Under the pieces are notes generated by a model, which worked only from the letters and a program-made list of their open reading frames with translations, ran no database searches and was not told where the DNA came from. DNA of 22,871 nucleotides from Lachnospiraceae bacterium (GTDB lineage: Bacteria; Bacillota_A; Clostridia; Lachnospirales; Lachnospiraceae). This document shows positions 15,608-22,871 of this stretch, piece after piece (position 1 is the first letter of the stretch; each line of letters opens with the position of its first letter). The stretch is taken from NCBI GenBank assembly GCA_016291475.1, contig JAEEXJ010000051.1, forward strand, positions 1 through 22,871. Reading direction: 5' to 3'. The translations under genes were made by a program, and so were the position numbers.

Positions 15608-16270
15608 TTAGTGCGCCAGTTGCGAAATAATGATCAATATAGAGACGCCCGCAAGGATAAATGTCACGATTGCTTTACCTCTCTTGGAAGTTTTTAATCC
15701 TCTGTATGCAAAATATATCTCGAGGAAATATATCCATACACCATACATTATCCCCATAAATGATACTAACAATCCGACGACAGAAAGCCAAAAACCGATG
15801 GTACACAGTTTTTCATCTTTTTCATTTACTTCTCTTTGGAAAGCATCGATGAACTGTGCCGAGTCAGGAACAGGGCCGTAGGAATTCTGCACCATATTAG
15901 GATCCTGTGCCATGTTGGGGTTCTGCGACATATTGGTTGCACTGTTAATATTAATCTGCGAGAAAAGACTGTTAAGAACCGATTTGTAGGCATCTCCTGC
16001 CATATTGTTGTGAGCGCCGGAATCAAGCATAAAAAACTTATTGCCGATACCGATGGTCCACGCGTAAATTGTTATGATATTTCCTTCGATCGTATACTGA
16101 AAACATCTGTTTCCGTACCAGGCATCTTTGTAAAAATAATAGGTTTCGTTGAAGTTATTAACCAAGGTGAAACCGTTGGCAGTCAGCCATGCCTGGACAA
16201 TGTTATTTACCGTCACCGCATCTCCGCCAAACTGAAAATTGTAAATCGTCTTGCCGTAATTCAATTTCAT
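15608..16270 (-). CDS. Protein with N-terminal unknown domain and C-terminal DUF4190-like membrane domain
   Basis: The 220-residue protein has a soluble N-terminal domain (about 1-105), then a polar linker (113-130) with three near repeats of NMxQ[ND]P. A two-helix membrane domain follows (about 154-180 and 201-218) with the loop YFAYRGLKTSKRGKA. That domain is homologous to the 85-residue protein at 14180-14437. The N-terminal domain reads as alternating strands with many aromatic residues (YYFYKDAWYGNRCFQYTI) and might be a membrane-surface sensor or binding module. AAGGAG seven bases before the ATG at 16270 decides the start; the longer TTG frame runs into the promoter's -10 box. It is a separate unit ended by its own terminator. 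Function unknown. Confidence 0.7.
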   Translation of the reverse strand: MKLNYGKTIYNFQFGGDAVTVNNIVQAWLTANGFTLVNNFNETYYFYKDAWYGNRCFQYTIEGNIITIYAWTIGIGNKFFMLDSGAHNNMAGDAYKSVLNSLFSQININSATNMSQNPNMAQDPNMVQNSYGPVPDSAQFIDAFQREVNEKDEKLCTIGFWLSVVGLLVSFMGIMYGVWIYFLEIYFAYRGLKTSKRGKAIVTFILAGVSILIIISQLAH

Positions 16271-16330
16271 AAAGGTACTCCTTTGTACGGAAACTCCGAA
16301 ATGCTTCGGATTAAAAAAGCTTCGCAAATC

Positions 16331-16336
16331 ATTATA
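16331..16336 (-). promoter_or_regulatory. -10 box upstream of the DUF4190-like gene
   Basis: A perfect TATAAT on the minus strand lies about 60 bp before the ATG at 16270. No good -35 hexamer is visible at 16-18 bp. The rest of 16271-16472 shows no gene. Confidence 0.4.
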
Positions 16337-16472
16337 GAATAGAAAACTGTCACATTACTATTCACAATATAAAACAATAATCACAGTTTTTTTGTAATTT
16401 TCACACAAGCTATTTATAACGTTTTCTATCAGATTAACCTTATTCCGTTTGCGAATTCTTAAACGAATATAA

Positions 16473-16500
16473 TGGGGACGCTTTTGCGTCCCCACTGTTA
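16473..16500 (-). repeat. REP-like palindrome at the stop codon of the second dctP
   Basis: A perfect nine-pair stem (TGGGGACGC / GCGTCCCCA, 16473-16481 and 16486-16494) has a TTTT or AAAA loop. On the minus strand it is preceded by the stop codon, giving TAACAGTGGGGACGC. That matches the right end of the 10147-10390 element (TGACAGCGGGGACGC) at 13 of 15 bases, in the same phase to the stop. No U run follows on either strand, so it is a poor intrinsic terminator, though it may protect the mRNA end. Confidence 0.65.
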
Positions 16501-17511
16501 TCCCATGTTTATGATCTCTTCCAGGAGTTCTTTATTGTCCTTGCAGTATTTTTCGTAGACAGGAGCCATGGCTTCTCTGAATGCATTCTTTTCCTCGGCG
16601 CTTATTTCTATGATAGTTACGCCCGCATTTACGCATCTTTCCCTGGAACTCTTCTCTCTTTCCTGCCAGAGCACACGCTCATATATCGCAGATTCCATTG
16701 CACACTGCTTAATGATCTCCCTGTCCTCTTCGGACAGCATATTCCAGGTATTCTCTGAGCAAAGCTGCATTTCGGGTACCCTGGTATGTTCATCCACGAT
16801 ATAAGTATCCGCAACCTTGTAATGCCCCATATCCTCATATGAAGGCCAGTTGTTTTCAGCCCCGTCTATGGTTCCGAGTTCGAGTGCGGAATACACCTCT
16901 TCGTAACTGATGGGAACAGGTTCCGCACCAAGGCACTCCACCATATCTTCCATAAGTTCGGACTGCTGAACTCTGATCCTGAGTCCCTGCATGTCTTCCG
17001 GAGAACTGACACCCTCACCCGTTACATAAAAACTTCTCGCTCCGGCATCATACCAGGACAGCCCCACCATATCCAGATCTTCCATCCGTTCAAGAAACAT
17101 ATCTCCGATACGTCCGTCCAATACACGCCACATATGATCCGCGTCATTATACAGATACGGCATTTGCAGGATATTAAGGTCCGGGTAAACTTCCGCAACC
17201 TGTGAAAGCGAAACTCTGGTAAAATCCACTCCGCCGTATTTCATCTGCCTGATGACATCCGCTTCTCTTCCGAGCTCTCCGTTAGTATATACCATGATCC
17301 TAATACGTCCGTCCGACCGTTCATTTACCAGATCGGCAAAATAATACGCTCCCAGCGATGTGGGAAAGCTGTCGGACTGATTCTCCGCATAGGTGAAGAC
17401 ATATTCAGGCACCGGTTCTTTGGTTACATGTCTGTATATAAGCCCTGCGATGATTCCTAATGCGAGAACCGAAATGACCGCTATGAAAATTTTCTTAGTC
17501 GTTATTTGCAT
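16498..17511 (-). CDS. Membrane-tethered DctP-family TRAP binding protein, probable co-sensor
   Basis: The 337-residue protein has the DctP fold, including the substrate-binding Arg region GLRIRVQQSE (R180), the following VYSALELGTIDGAENNWPSY, and LPYLYND-like features (QMPYLYNDADHMWR). It has an N-terminal hydrophobic segment (about 7-26) but no lipobox Cys, so it is probably held by an uncleaved anchor. The gene overlaps the end of the response regulator by 17 bases, with AAGGA in the overlap, so it is translationally coupled to the two-component genes and not to the permeases. In Bacillus subtilis, DctB, a DctP-type protein, works as co-sensor with DctS; by analogy this protein may present a ligand to the adjacent kinase. 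The alternative is a second transport binding protein. The ligand is probably an organic acid (family knowledge). Confidence 0.9.
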   Translation of the reverse strand: MQITTKKIFIAVISVLALGIIAGLIYRHVTKEPVPEYVFTYAENQSDSFPTSLGAYYFADLVNERSDGRIRIMVYTNGELGREADVIRQMKYGGVDFTRVSLSQVAEVYPDLNILQMPYLYNDADHMWRVLDGRIGDMFLERMEDLDMVGLSWYDAGARSFYVTGEGVSSPEDMQGLRIRVQQSELMEDMVECLGAEPVPISYEEVYSALELGTIDGAENNWPSYEDMGHYKVADTYIVDEHTRVPEMQLCSENTWNMLSEEDREIIKQCAMESAIYERVLWQEREKSSRERCVNAGVTIIEISAEEKNAFREAMAPVYEKYCKDNKELLEEIINMG

Positions 17512-18271
17512 GAATTCCTTTCATGATCCGGTATTCAGACGGAGTCAGTCCTTCCATTCTCTTAAACACTTTCGTATAGTAATTGGAATCCCTGAATCCC
17601 ACTTTGGCACTGATGTCTTTGATATTTACAAAAATATCCTCCAGAAGAATTTTAGACTTCTCAATACGAAGTTCTGTCAAGTATACGATAAAGCCTTTGT
17701 TAAAGCACTTCTTAAAAACCTTGGAAAAATATGCATCCGAATATTTAAGTTCTCCCGCAATGTCACTGAGAGAAATATCATCCATATATCTGCTTTCCAG
17801 ATAATCCGAAATCCTCGTCCTGATAGCGGACATTTTCATATCGGAAAATTCCGTATTATCAAAGTTCTTATTTTCGGAAACATTTTCTTTCGATTCATTT
17901 TCAACCTGTCTTAACGCCTCTTCGAGAACCAGGATAAGTTCTTTTTCATCAACAGGTTTCAGCAGGTAATCAAGTGCCTTGACCGCTATCGCTTTCTTGG
18001 CATAATCAAATTCGTCGAACGCGGTAAGGAATATTATCACATGCCCCGGGTGCTTTGATCTTATGATTTCTGCCGCCTCAAGCCCGTTAAGTCCCGGCAT
18101 TGCAATATCAAGAAGTGCTATATCGCAGTTTTCTTTTTCATAAAGATCAACCGCTTCACGTCCGTTATCCGCAAGACAGATGCTTACCTTATCAGACAGA
18201 TTTTCATTTATGATCTTTTCAACGACGGTAAGCTCGATTGGCTCATCGTCCGCTACAAGTATCTTATGCAT
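17495..18271 (-). CDS. YesN-type response regulator (REC + AraC HTH)
   Basis: This is a two-component regulator of 258 residues from the ATG at 18271, or 259 from an adjoining TTG. The receiver has the Asp pair in ILVADDEP, the phospho-acceptor in ALLDIAMPG (about D55), the switch Thr in FLTAFDEFDYA and the Lys in YLLKPVD. A linker follows (about 120-145). The AraC-type double HTH fills the last 100 residues, with ISLSDIAGELKYSDAYFSKVFKK and VGFRDSNYYTKVFKRMEGLTPSEYR, the usual C-terminal signature. The Shine-Dalgarno GGAGG overlaps the stop of the kinase gene. It probably activates the TRAP operon. It overlaps the tethered DctP gene by 17 bases. Confidence 0.94.
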   Translation of the reverse strand: MHKILVADDEPIELTVVEKIINENLSDKVSICLADNGREAVDLYEKENCDIALLDIAMPGLNGLEAAEIIRSKHPGHVIIFLTAFDEFDYAKKAIAVKALDYLLKPVDEKELILVLEEALRQVENESKENVSENKNFDNTEFSDMKMSAIRTRISDYLESRYMDDISLSDIAGELKYSDAYFSKVFKKCFNKGFIVYLTELRIEKSKILLEDIFVNIKDISAKVGFRDSNYYTKVFKRMEGLTPSEYRIMKGIHANND

Positions 18272-18281
18272 CAATATTAAA

Positions 18282-19805
18282 CTATCCTCCGATGTATGGA
18301 ATATCTATTGTAAATACGGTACCCCTATTTTCGGTGCTTTCTATCTTAAATACAGAATCGGGATACATAAGAGATAATCTTCTGCTTATGTTTCCGATAC
18401 CGATTCCCCTATGATCCGGATTATCATCACTCTTTAATTTCTCATTTATCTCAGCGAGTTTTTCGGGAGTCATACCCACTCCGGTGTCCGATATGACGAC
18501 CTTAAGTCTCGGATTATCCCCTGCAGTTTTCCCGGTCTCAATCCTGATGGTCCCGCCGTCTTCAACGGAAGAAAGACCATGGACGATACAATTCTCCACA
18601 AGAGGCTGTATGGTAAAAGAAGGTATGCCCGCGTTTTCCGTTTCGGGATCACATTCTATCTCATACTTAATGCGGTCTCCGAATCTCATTTTCTGTAGGA
18701 ATATATAATCCTTTATTACGGCTATTTCCTGAGCCACATTACTTTCTTTTTCGTCGGTATGAAGAGTATATCTGAAAAGAGAACTCAGTGCTTTGATCAT
18801 TTTCTCACTGGTCTCCGCATTTTCAAGTTTTGCCATTCCGCATATTACATTGAGAGTATTGAACAAAAAGTGCGGATTGATCTGATGCCTCAAGACTTCG
18901 AATTTCATTCTCTCAAGGCGGTTCTCGATCTCTTTTTTCTGGAGTTCCTCTGCATGAAGTTTATCCAGAGCGACCCTGTTATCTTCCATGGTGGCTATGT
19001 ATCTGCCGGTCGCAAATTTCATCTTATTAAAAGCGTGGACAAGTTCTCCTATCTCGTCCTCGGAATCAACCTCAACGTCAGCTATATTAAATTCATTGTT
19101 TGCGATCTTTCCGGAAGCTGCCGACAGTTTGATGAGAGGGTCAATAAGACTCTTAAAGACAGCTTTTGAAAGAATGGCTATTATCAATACAAAGATTATC
19201 GCAAGCAGGATTATGATCACCGGGAAAAAGATAAGACGCGTAAATCTCTCCCTGTAGAAATCACTGGTCGCTATGGTAGTAAGACTGAGGAGCTTACTTG
19301 AATAAGTCTTAAGATAATCAAGCATCTCGTAGAGTTCGTATTCTTTTTCGAGATATCCGGGATCATCCTCGGATATTTTGAGGAAATGATCGCACTCTCT
19401 TCTGTATACGGAATAAAGATTTATTATGCTTGAGGTCCAGGCGAATCTTTCCTCGCCGAGAGATTCATAGTCCCTGACAAGATCCGACACGGCGGAATCC
19501 GTAAGAGGTGCCGTCTGAAGATAGCCTTCCATTGTCAGGTCATCTCTCGTATAGTCTTTAAGCGCAGTGTACTCCGCATCCAGAGCCTGGATCAGGTTAA
19601 CGATCTTTTCACTGCTCGAATACGATCTGTTGAAATCGAAAATAGAAAACTTAACAGTCCAAATGTCAAGGCATACAGAAGTGAGGATTATGATTAATCC
19701 CAATATAGATACAAGATTCAGCTTATTCTTAAGCGTAAGCTTAAGCCATCTGTGATATATTCTGTTTATCGGACCGGCAAATTCTGCCGACATATTATTG
19801 CTCAT
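18282..19805 (-). CDS. YesM/LytS-type sensor histidine kinase
   Basis: The 507-residue kinase has two membrane spans (about 30-48 and 191-213) around an extracytoplasmic, largely helical region (52-190) in which I recognise no ligand-binding domain. HAMP follows (about 214-267), then a coiled coil, the His_kinase domain with HQINPHFLFNTLN (H312 as likely phospho-site) and the ATPase domain with PLVENCIVHG (N405), DTGVGM (440-445) and GIGIGN. It should autophosphorylate and pass phosphate to the adjacent YesN-type regulator. The lack of a clear sensory fold fits indirect sensing through the tethered DctP protein. The start has only a distant AAGGG. A hairpin separates it from the dctM gene 5' to it. 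Confidence 0.94.
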   Translation of the reverse strand: MSNNMSAEFAGPINRIYHRWLKLTLKNKLNLVSILGLIIILTSVCLDIWTVKFSIFDFNRSYSSSEKIVNLIQALDAEYTALKDYTRDDLTMEGYLQTAPLTDSAVSDLVRDYESLGEERFAWTSSIINLYSVYRRECDHFLKISEDDPGYLEKEYELYEMLDYLKTYSSKLLSLTTIATSDFYRERFTRLIFFPVIIILLAIIFVLIIAILSKAVFKSLIDPLIKLSAASGKIANNEFNIADVEVDSEDEIGELVHAFNKMKFATGRYIATMEDNRVALDKLHAEELQKKEIENRLERMKFEVLRHQINPHFLFNTLNVICGMAKLENAETSEKMIKALSSLFRYTLHTDEKESNVAQEIAVIKDYIFLQKMRFGDRIKYEIECDPETENAGIPSFTIQPLVENCIVHGLSSVEDGGTIRIETGKTAGDNPRLKVVISDTGVGMTPEKLAEINEKLKSDDNPDHRGIGIGNISRRLSLMYPDSVFKIESTENRGTVFTIDIPYIGG

Positions 19806-19833
19806 AAAAAAAATATATCACCCTTTATACAAG

Positions 19834-19867
19834 CGGAGCAAACCTTTCGAATGAAAAGTTTGCTCCG
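19834..19867 (-). terminator. Hairpin between dctM and the sensor kinase gene
   Basis: A perfect ten-pair stem CGGAGCAAAC/GTTTGCTCCG (19834-19843, 19858-19867), extended by weaker inner pairs, lies eight bases after the dctM stop. The minus strand continues CTTGTATAAAG, so there is no U run: it is likely a partial terminator or an mRNA processing/stability hairpin that lowers expression of the sensor genes relative to the transporter. The TATAAA after it could also serve a weak internal promoter. Confidence 0.55.
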
Positions 19868-19875
19868 TCTTAAAT

Positions 19876-21168
19876 CTACATGAACAATCCCGGCAGGAAT
19901 AAACTGATCTGCGGAATAAATGTGATCATCAAAAGGACTATTATCATGCATATGTAGAAAGGAATCGTTGCTTTGACGACCTTTTCCATTGGTAATTTCC
20001 CCACCGCGGAACCGATGAAGAGAACTGCACCTACGGGAGGTGTCAGAAGGCCGATTCCGCAGTTAAGGACCATCATGATACCGAACTGTATAGGGTTAAT
20101 CCCGATGGATACGGCTATTGGGAGTAAGATCGGGGTCGCGATCAGAATAATGGGGGCCATATCCATAATACAACCAAGTACCAGAATGATCAGATCGATA
20201 AGCAGTGCGATGACTATCTTATTGCTTGTAAGTCCGATGATCGCTTTGGAAGCAAGATCGGGGACATGCAATGTGGTAAGACAGTAACCGAAAGCGTTGG
20301 ATGTAGCGATCAGGATCAGAACGATCGCAAGGGTGTCGATACACTGCTCAAGTATCTTCCAGACGCCTTTCCAAGTAAGTCCTTTGTATATAAACACACT
20401 TACCAGAAGTGAATAGATAACTGCGATTGCTGCAGATTCGGTTGCGGTGAACAATCCGCCTACAACACCGAATACAACGATAAGCACTGCTGCAAGAGCC
20501 CAAAACGATGTGCCCAGCTGTTTGATCAACCTCTTAACCGAGAACTTCTCACCCTTCGGATAATGTCTCTTTTTGGAGATTATGTAGGAGCCGATCATAA
20601 GTGACAGTGCAAGCATCGCACCGGGGATATATCCTGCCAGGAAAAGACTTCCTACGGATACACCGCCTGCGGCCATAGCGAAGATGACCATATTATGACT
20701 GGGAGGAACAAGAAGGCCCTCACATGATGAAGTAATGGTTACAGCAGTGGAAAAATCTTCGTCATATCCCTGCTCTTTCATCATGGGGATAAGGATCGAA
20801 CCCAGTGACGCGGTATCCGCAGCTGCGGATCCGGATATTCCTCCGAAGAAATAAGAAGCTACGATATTAACCATTGACATTCCGCCGGTCATCCATCCGA
20901 CGCAGGCGTCAGCAAGTGCTATCAGCTTCTTTGATATCCCTCCGCTTCCCATCAGCACGCCCATGGTTATGAAAAACGGTACTGCCATGAGAGAAAAGGA
21001 ATTGATTCCTTTGACCATCTGCTGACATACGGTTGATACCGGAACACCTTGAACAAGGAGGCATAGAACCGATGAGATTCCAACCGCATATGCTATGGGA
21101 AAACGGAGAAGTATCAGCAATATAAATGTTCCGAGAAGAACAAGAATGGCAAGACTCTGTGTTGTCAT
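19876..21168 (-). CDS. dctM: TRAP transporter large permease
   Basis: The 430-residue, very hydrophobic protein is the large ion-coupled permease of a TRAP transporter, with about 12 or more spans and the usual length. Family features visible are FPIAYAVGISSVLCLL near the N terminus, LMAVPFFITMGVLMGSGGI, ADTASLGSILIPMM, SCEGLLVPPSHNMVIFAMAAGG and the C-terminal GLLTPPVGAVLFIGSAVGK. It imports substrate using a sodium or proton gradient together with DctQ and DctP (family knowledge). The ATG overlaps the dctQ stop (ATGA), with GGAGGAGG just upstream. The substrate cannot be told from the permease. Confidence 0.97.
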   Translation of the reverse strand: MTTQSLAILVLLGTFILLILLRFPIAYAVGISSVLCLLVQGVPVSTVCQQMVKGINSFSLMAVPFFITMGVLMGSGGISKKLIALADACVGWMTGGMSMVNIVASYFFGGISGSAAADTASLGSILIPMMKEQGYDEDFSTAVTITSSCEGLLVPPSHNMVIFAMAAGGVSVGSLFLAGYIPGAMLALSLMIGSYIISKKRHYPKGEKFSVKRLIKQLGTSFWALAAVLIVVFGVVGGLFTATESAAIAVIYSLLVSVFIYKGLTWKGVWKILEQCIDTLAIVLILIATSNAFGYCLTTLHVPDLASKAIIGLTSNKIVIALLIDLIILVLGCIMDMAPIILIATPILLPIAVSIGINPIQFGIMMVLNCGIGLLTPPVGAVLFIGSAVGKLPMEKVVKATIPFYICMIIVLLMITFIPQISLFLPGLFM

Positions 21169-21695
21169 TTTGCCTCCTCCTTATCTGTAACAAAAAATGA
21201 TTTTATATGATTGTAGATTGATTCAAGCTCAAAAACGATCATGGCAAATCCGGCTACCGGAATAGGAAAATACATCCAGAATTTAGATAATTTCGGAAGG
21301 CTGATATAGAAACCTTTTGCTCCGATAGAAGACGCATACTTAAAACCGACCACGAGCATTACGAATCCGAATGCCATAACGAAGAGATCTGCGATAATAT
21401 CCAGCACCTTTATAAGTGTTTTGGGAAGATATCTGTCGAATGCGGTCATTCTGATATGTGCTCCTTTTCTGATGGCTAAGGCGGCCGAAATGACCGCCAT
21501 GTAAGCCATAAGTGTAAGGACAATCTCTTCTGTCCAGGACGGATCGGGGACAAAGGGGACGTATCGTCCCGTAACCGCCATGGACGTTATGAGAATGTCT
21601 CCGATAAGGAGCAATTTGCAGAGAATCATAAGTGCCTTATAAGTCAGATCATAGATTGGCTTGATCTTATCAAGTTTGGTAAAAATAGCAGGCAT
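21165..21695 (-). CDS. dctQ: TRAP transporter small permease
   Basis: The 176-residue protein has four predicted spans and the family motifs PSWTEEIVL and IRKGAHIRMTAFDRYLP. It forms the permease complex with DctM. AGGAG lies six bases before the ATG, 17 bp after the dctP stop, and its last codon overlaps the dctM start. A short GGGACG/CGTCCC palindrome falls inside the coding sequence near residue 50, where the protein motif is normal for the family. Confidence 0.95.
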   Translation of the reverse strand: MPAIFTKLDKIKPIYDLTYKALMILCKLLLIGDILITSMAVTGRYVPFVPDPSWTEEIVLTLMAYMAVISAALAIRKGAHIRMTAFDRYLPKTLIKVLDIIADLFVMAFGFVMLVVGFKYASSIGAKGFYISLPKLSKFWMYFPIPVAGFAMIVFELESIYNHIKSFFVTDKEEAK

Positions 21696-21712
21696 ATGAA
21701 ACTCCTAAAGAT

Positions 21713-22813
21713 TTATTTCATGGCAAGAATCTGATCATAAAGATCTTCCTGACCTACGATATTCTGAGCAACGATATCGGTAACAGCTTCTTTCCAAGGC
21801 TCAAGATCGGTTACTTCTACTACGTTGCATCCCTCTTCTTTGAGCTGTGCAAGAACTTCATCTTCCTTAGCCTGAGAATTCTCTCTGTTCTTCTCCTGAG
21901 CATATCTGCCTGCCTCGAGGAGAATGTTCTGCTGCTCTTCGGTAAGTGAATCCCAAACATTTGAAGCTACAACGATCTCGATGGCACCGAGAGTATGTCC
22001 GTCAAGGATAAGGTTGTTTGCAACTTCAGGGAAGGAGTTTGACTTATAGTTTGCAATAGGCTGCTCAGCTCCGTCTACAAGGCCGGACTGAAGTGCGGAA
22101 TAAAGCTCACCGAATGCAACAACGGTTGAATATGCGCCAAGGCCTTCTACAAGTCCGGTCATAACAGGGTCTGTTGAAACACGGATCTTCATTCCTGCGA
22201 AATCGGAAATTGAATTTACGGGAGTTCTGGTGAAGAAATGTCTGAATCCTTCTTCTCCGTAGAAAAGACCCTTAACGCCGATTCCTTTTTCATAGGGCTC
22301 ATCAAGGAACTCATCTGCAAGATCGCTCATTGCGAAATTCCAGAAATGATCCCTGCTCTCGAAAGTGTAAGGAAGAGAAAGGAGAACAGACTTCTCGGAA
22401 CCGTAAGAGTTAAGTGAGAATGCGGAAATTCTGGAGATATCCGCAGCGCCTGAATTTGCGAGCATTCCGTCAAGAACGTCTGCCTCACTTCCGAGAACGC
22501 CGCTGTACTGGACGTCGATAATGATGGATCCTCCGGAAAGCTCTTCTACCTTGGCCTTGAAATCCGCAGCAACCTGTCCGACGATGGTATCTTCGGGATT
22601 AACCTCTGCATAAGTAAGTTTAAGAGGCTCATCGGTGGTTGAAGCGGGGGTTGAATTACTTTCGCCCGTCTGTCCCGCATCTGCAGAAGCGGTGGTGGAG
22701 GCGGATGCAGCTCCGGATCCGGAATTATTCGCGGAACCGGAGGAGGAAGCGCATCCGACGAGAGAAAGTAACACTGACGATGTTAGGAATAATGCTAATA
22801 ATTTCTTTTTCAT
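21713..22813 (-). CDS. dctP: TRAP transporter solute-binding lipoprotein
   Basis: The 366-residue protein is the extracytoplasmic binding subunit. It begins with a lipoprotein signal, LLSLVGC with lipidated C21, then a Ser/Gly/Ala/Thr-rich linker (about 22-61). The DctP fold follows: VGQVAADFKAKVEELSGG, the conserved Arg in GMKIRVSTDP (R211) and LYSALQSGLVDGAEQP. The frame extends to an upstream ATG at 22849, but GAGGTGAG lies just before the ATG at 22813 and only that start gives a proper signal peptide. It is the first gene of dctPQM in this window. It differs from the second DctP (16498-17511) in being lipid-anchored, consistent with transport versus sensing roles (inference). The substrate is probably a carboxylate. 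Confidence 0.95.
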   Translation of the reverse strand: MKKKLLALFLTSSVLLSLVGCASSSGSANNSGSGAASASTTASADAGQTGESNSTPASTTDEPLKLTYAEVNPEDTIVGQVAADFKAKVEELSGGSIIIDVQYSGVLGSEADVLDGMLANSGAADISRISAFSLNSYGSEKSVLLSLPYTFESRDHFWNFAMSDLADEFLDEPYEKGIGVKGLFYGEEGFRHFFTRTPVNSISDFAGMKIRVSTDPVMTGLVEGLGAYSTVVAFGELYSALQSGLVDGAEQPIANYKSNSFPEVANNLILDGHTLGAIEIVVASNVWDSLTEEQQNILLEAGRYAQEKNRENSQAKEDEVLAQLKEEGCNVVEVTDLEPWKEAVTDIVAQNIVGQEDLYDQILAMK

Positions 22814-22871
22814 AAAACTCACCTCATACATTTTATTGCCTTGCGGCATACCCCAATTGATTTCGGGTTTT

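Noticed and set aside
21541..21575. GGGACG/CGTCCC palindrome in dctQ resembling the repeat family
   Set aside because: It lies inside a normal, conserved DctQ coding stretch, lacks the CAG prefix, and the stem is only six pairs; probably chance.
1..22871. CRISPR array, prophage, integrase or toxin-antitoxin system
   Set aside because: No regularly spaced direct repeats, no phage or recombinase genes and no recognisable toxin-antitoxin pair were seen on either strand.

Overview
The window looks like part of a Clostridia (Firmicutes) chromosome, most likely Lachnospiraceae. This is inference from gene content: a methionine aminopeptidase with an N-terminal SEC-C zinc motif, a YesM/YesN-type two-component system, a DctPQM TRAP transporter, AGGAGG-type ribosome binding sites, and an AT-leaning core sequence. 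No taxonomic search could be run. Apart from one tRNA-Gly at the left edge, every gene I accept is on the minus strand, so transcription runs from high to low coordinates.

Right to left. (1) 22813-16498 is a TRAP-transport and sensing block. It starts with a lipoprotein solute-binding protein DctP, the small permease DctQ and the large permease DctM. After a strong hairpin come a YesM-type sensor kinase, a YesN-type (REC + AraC) response regulator, and a second DctP-like protein. The second DctP has an uncleaved N-terminal membrane anchor and its start overlaps the end of the regulator gene. This arrangement suggests a sensor in which a tethered binding protein reports the TRAP substrate to the kinase. 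(2) 16270-12428 is an accessory cluster of small membrane and PH-like proteins plus a lipoprotein. At least two, probably three, of its members share a two-helix membrane domain. (3) 12323-10388 holds methionine aminopeptidase (map) coupled to a membrane-anchored SGNH-like protein that seems to lack catalytic residues. (4) 10390-10147 is a roughly 244-bp imperfect palindrome, MITE-like, whose right edge contains the stop codon of the SGNH-like gene. (5) 10017-7528 encodes a soluble PocR-domain hybrid histidine kinase with REC and HPt domains. (6) 7438-3621 is glyA-hom-lysC (glycine/serine and aspartate-family amino acid metabolism). It is followed by a membrane-anchored GH3-like protein that starts with TTG and has lost the residues expected for catalysis, and then by a strong terminator. 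(7) 1529-151 carries a 2H-phosphoesterase-like gene and a nucleotidyltransferase-fold gene, with tRNA-Gly(GCC) convergent to them.

The strongest leads are the TRAP-type binding-protein/kinase/regulator module, the full-length palindrome and its smaller relative that sits in the same phase relative to a stop codon, the catalytically stripped GH3-like protein, and the uncharacterised PH-like/two-helix membrane cluster. Start codons were chosen from visible Shine-Dalgarno sequences; in several genes this shortens the longest open frame.
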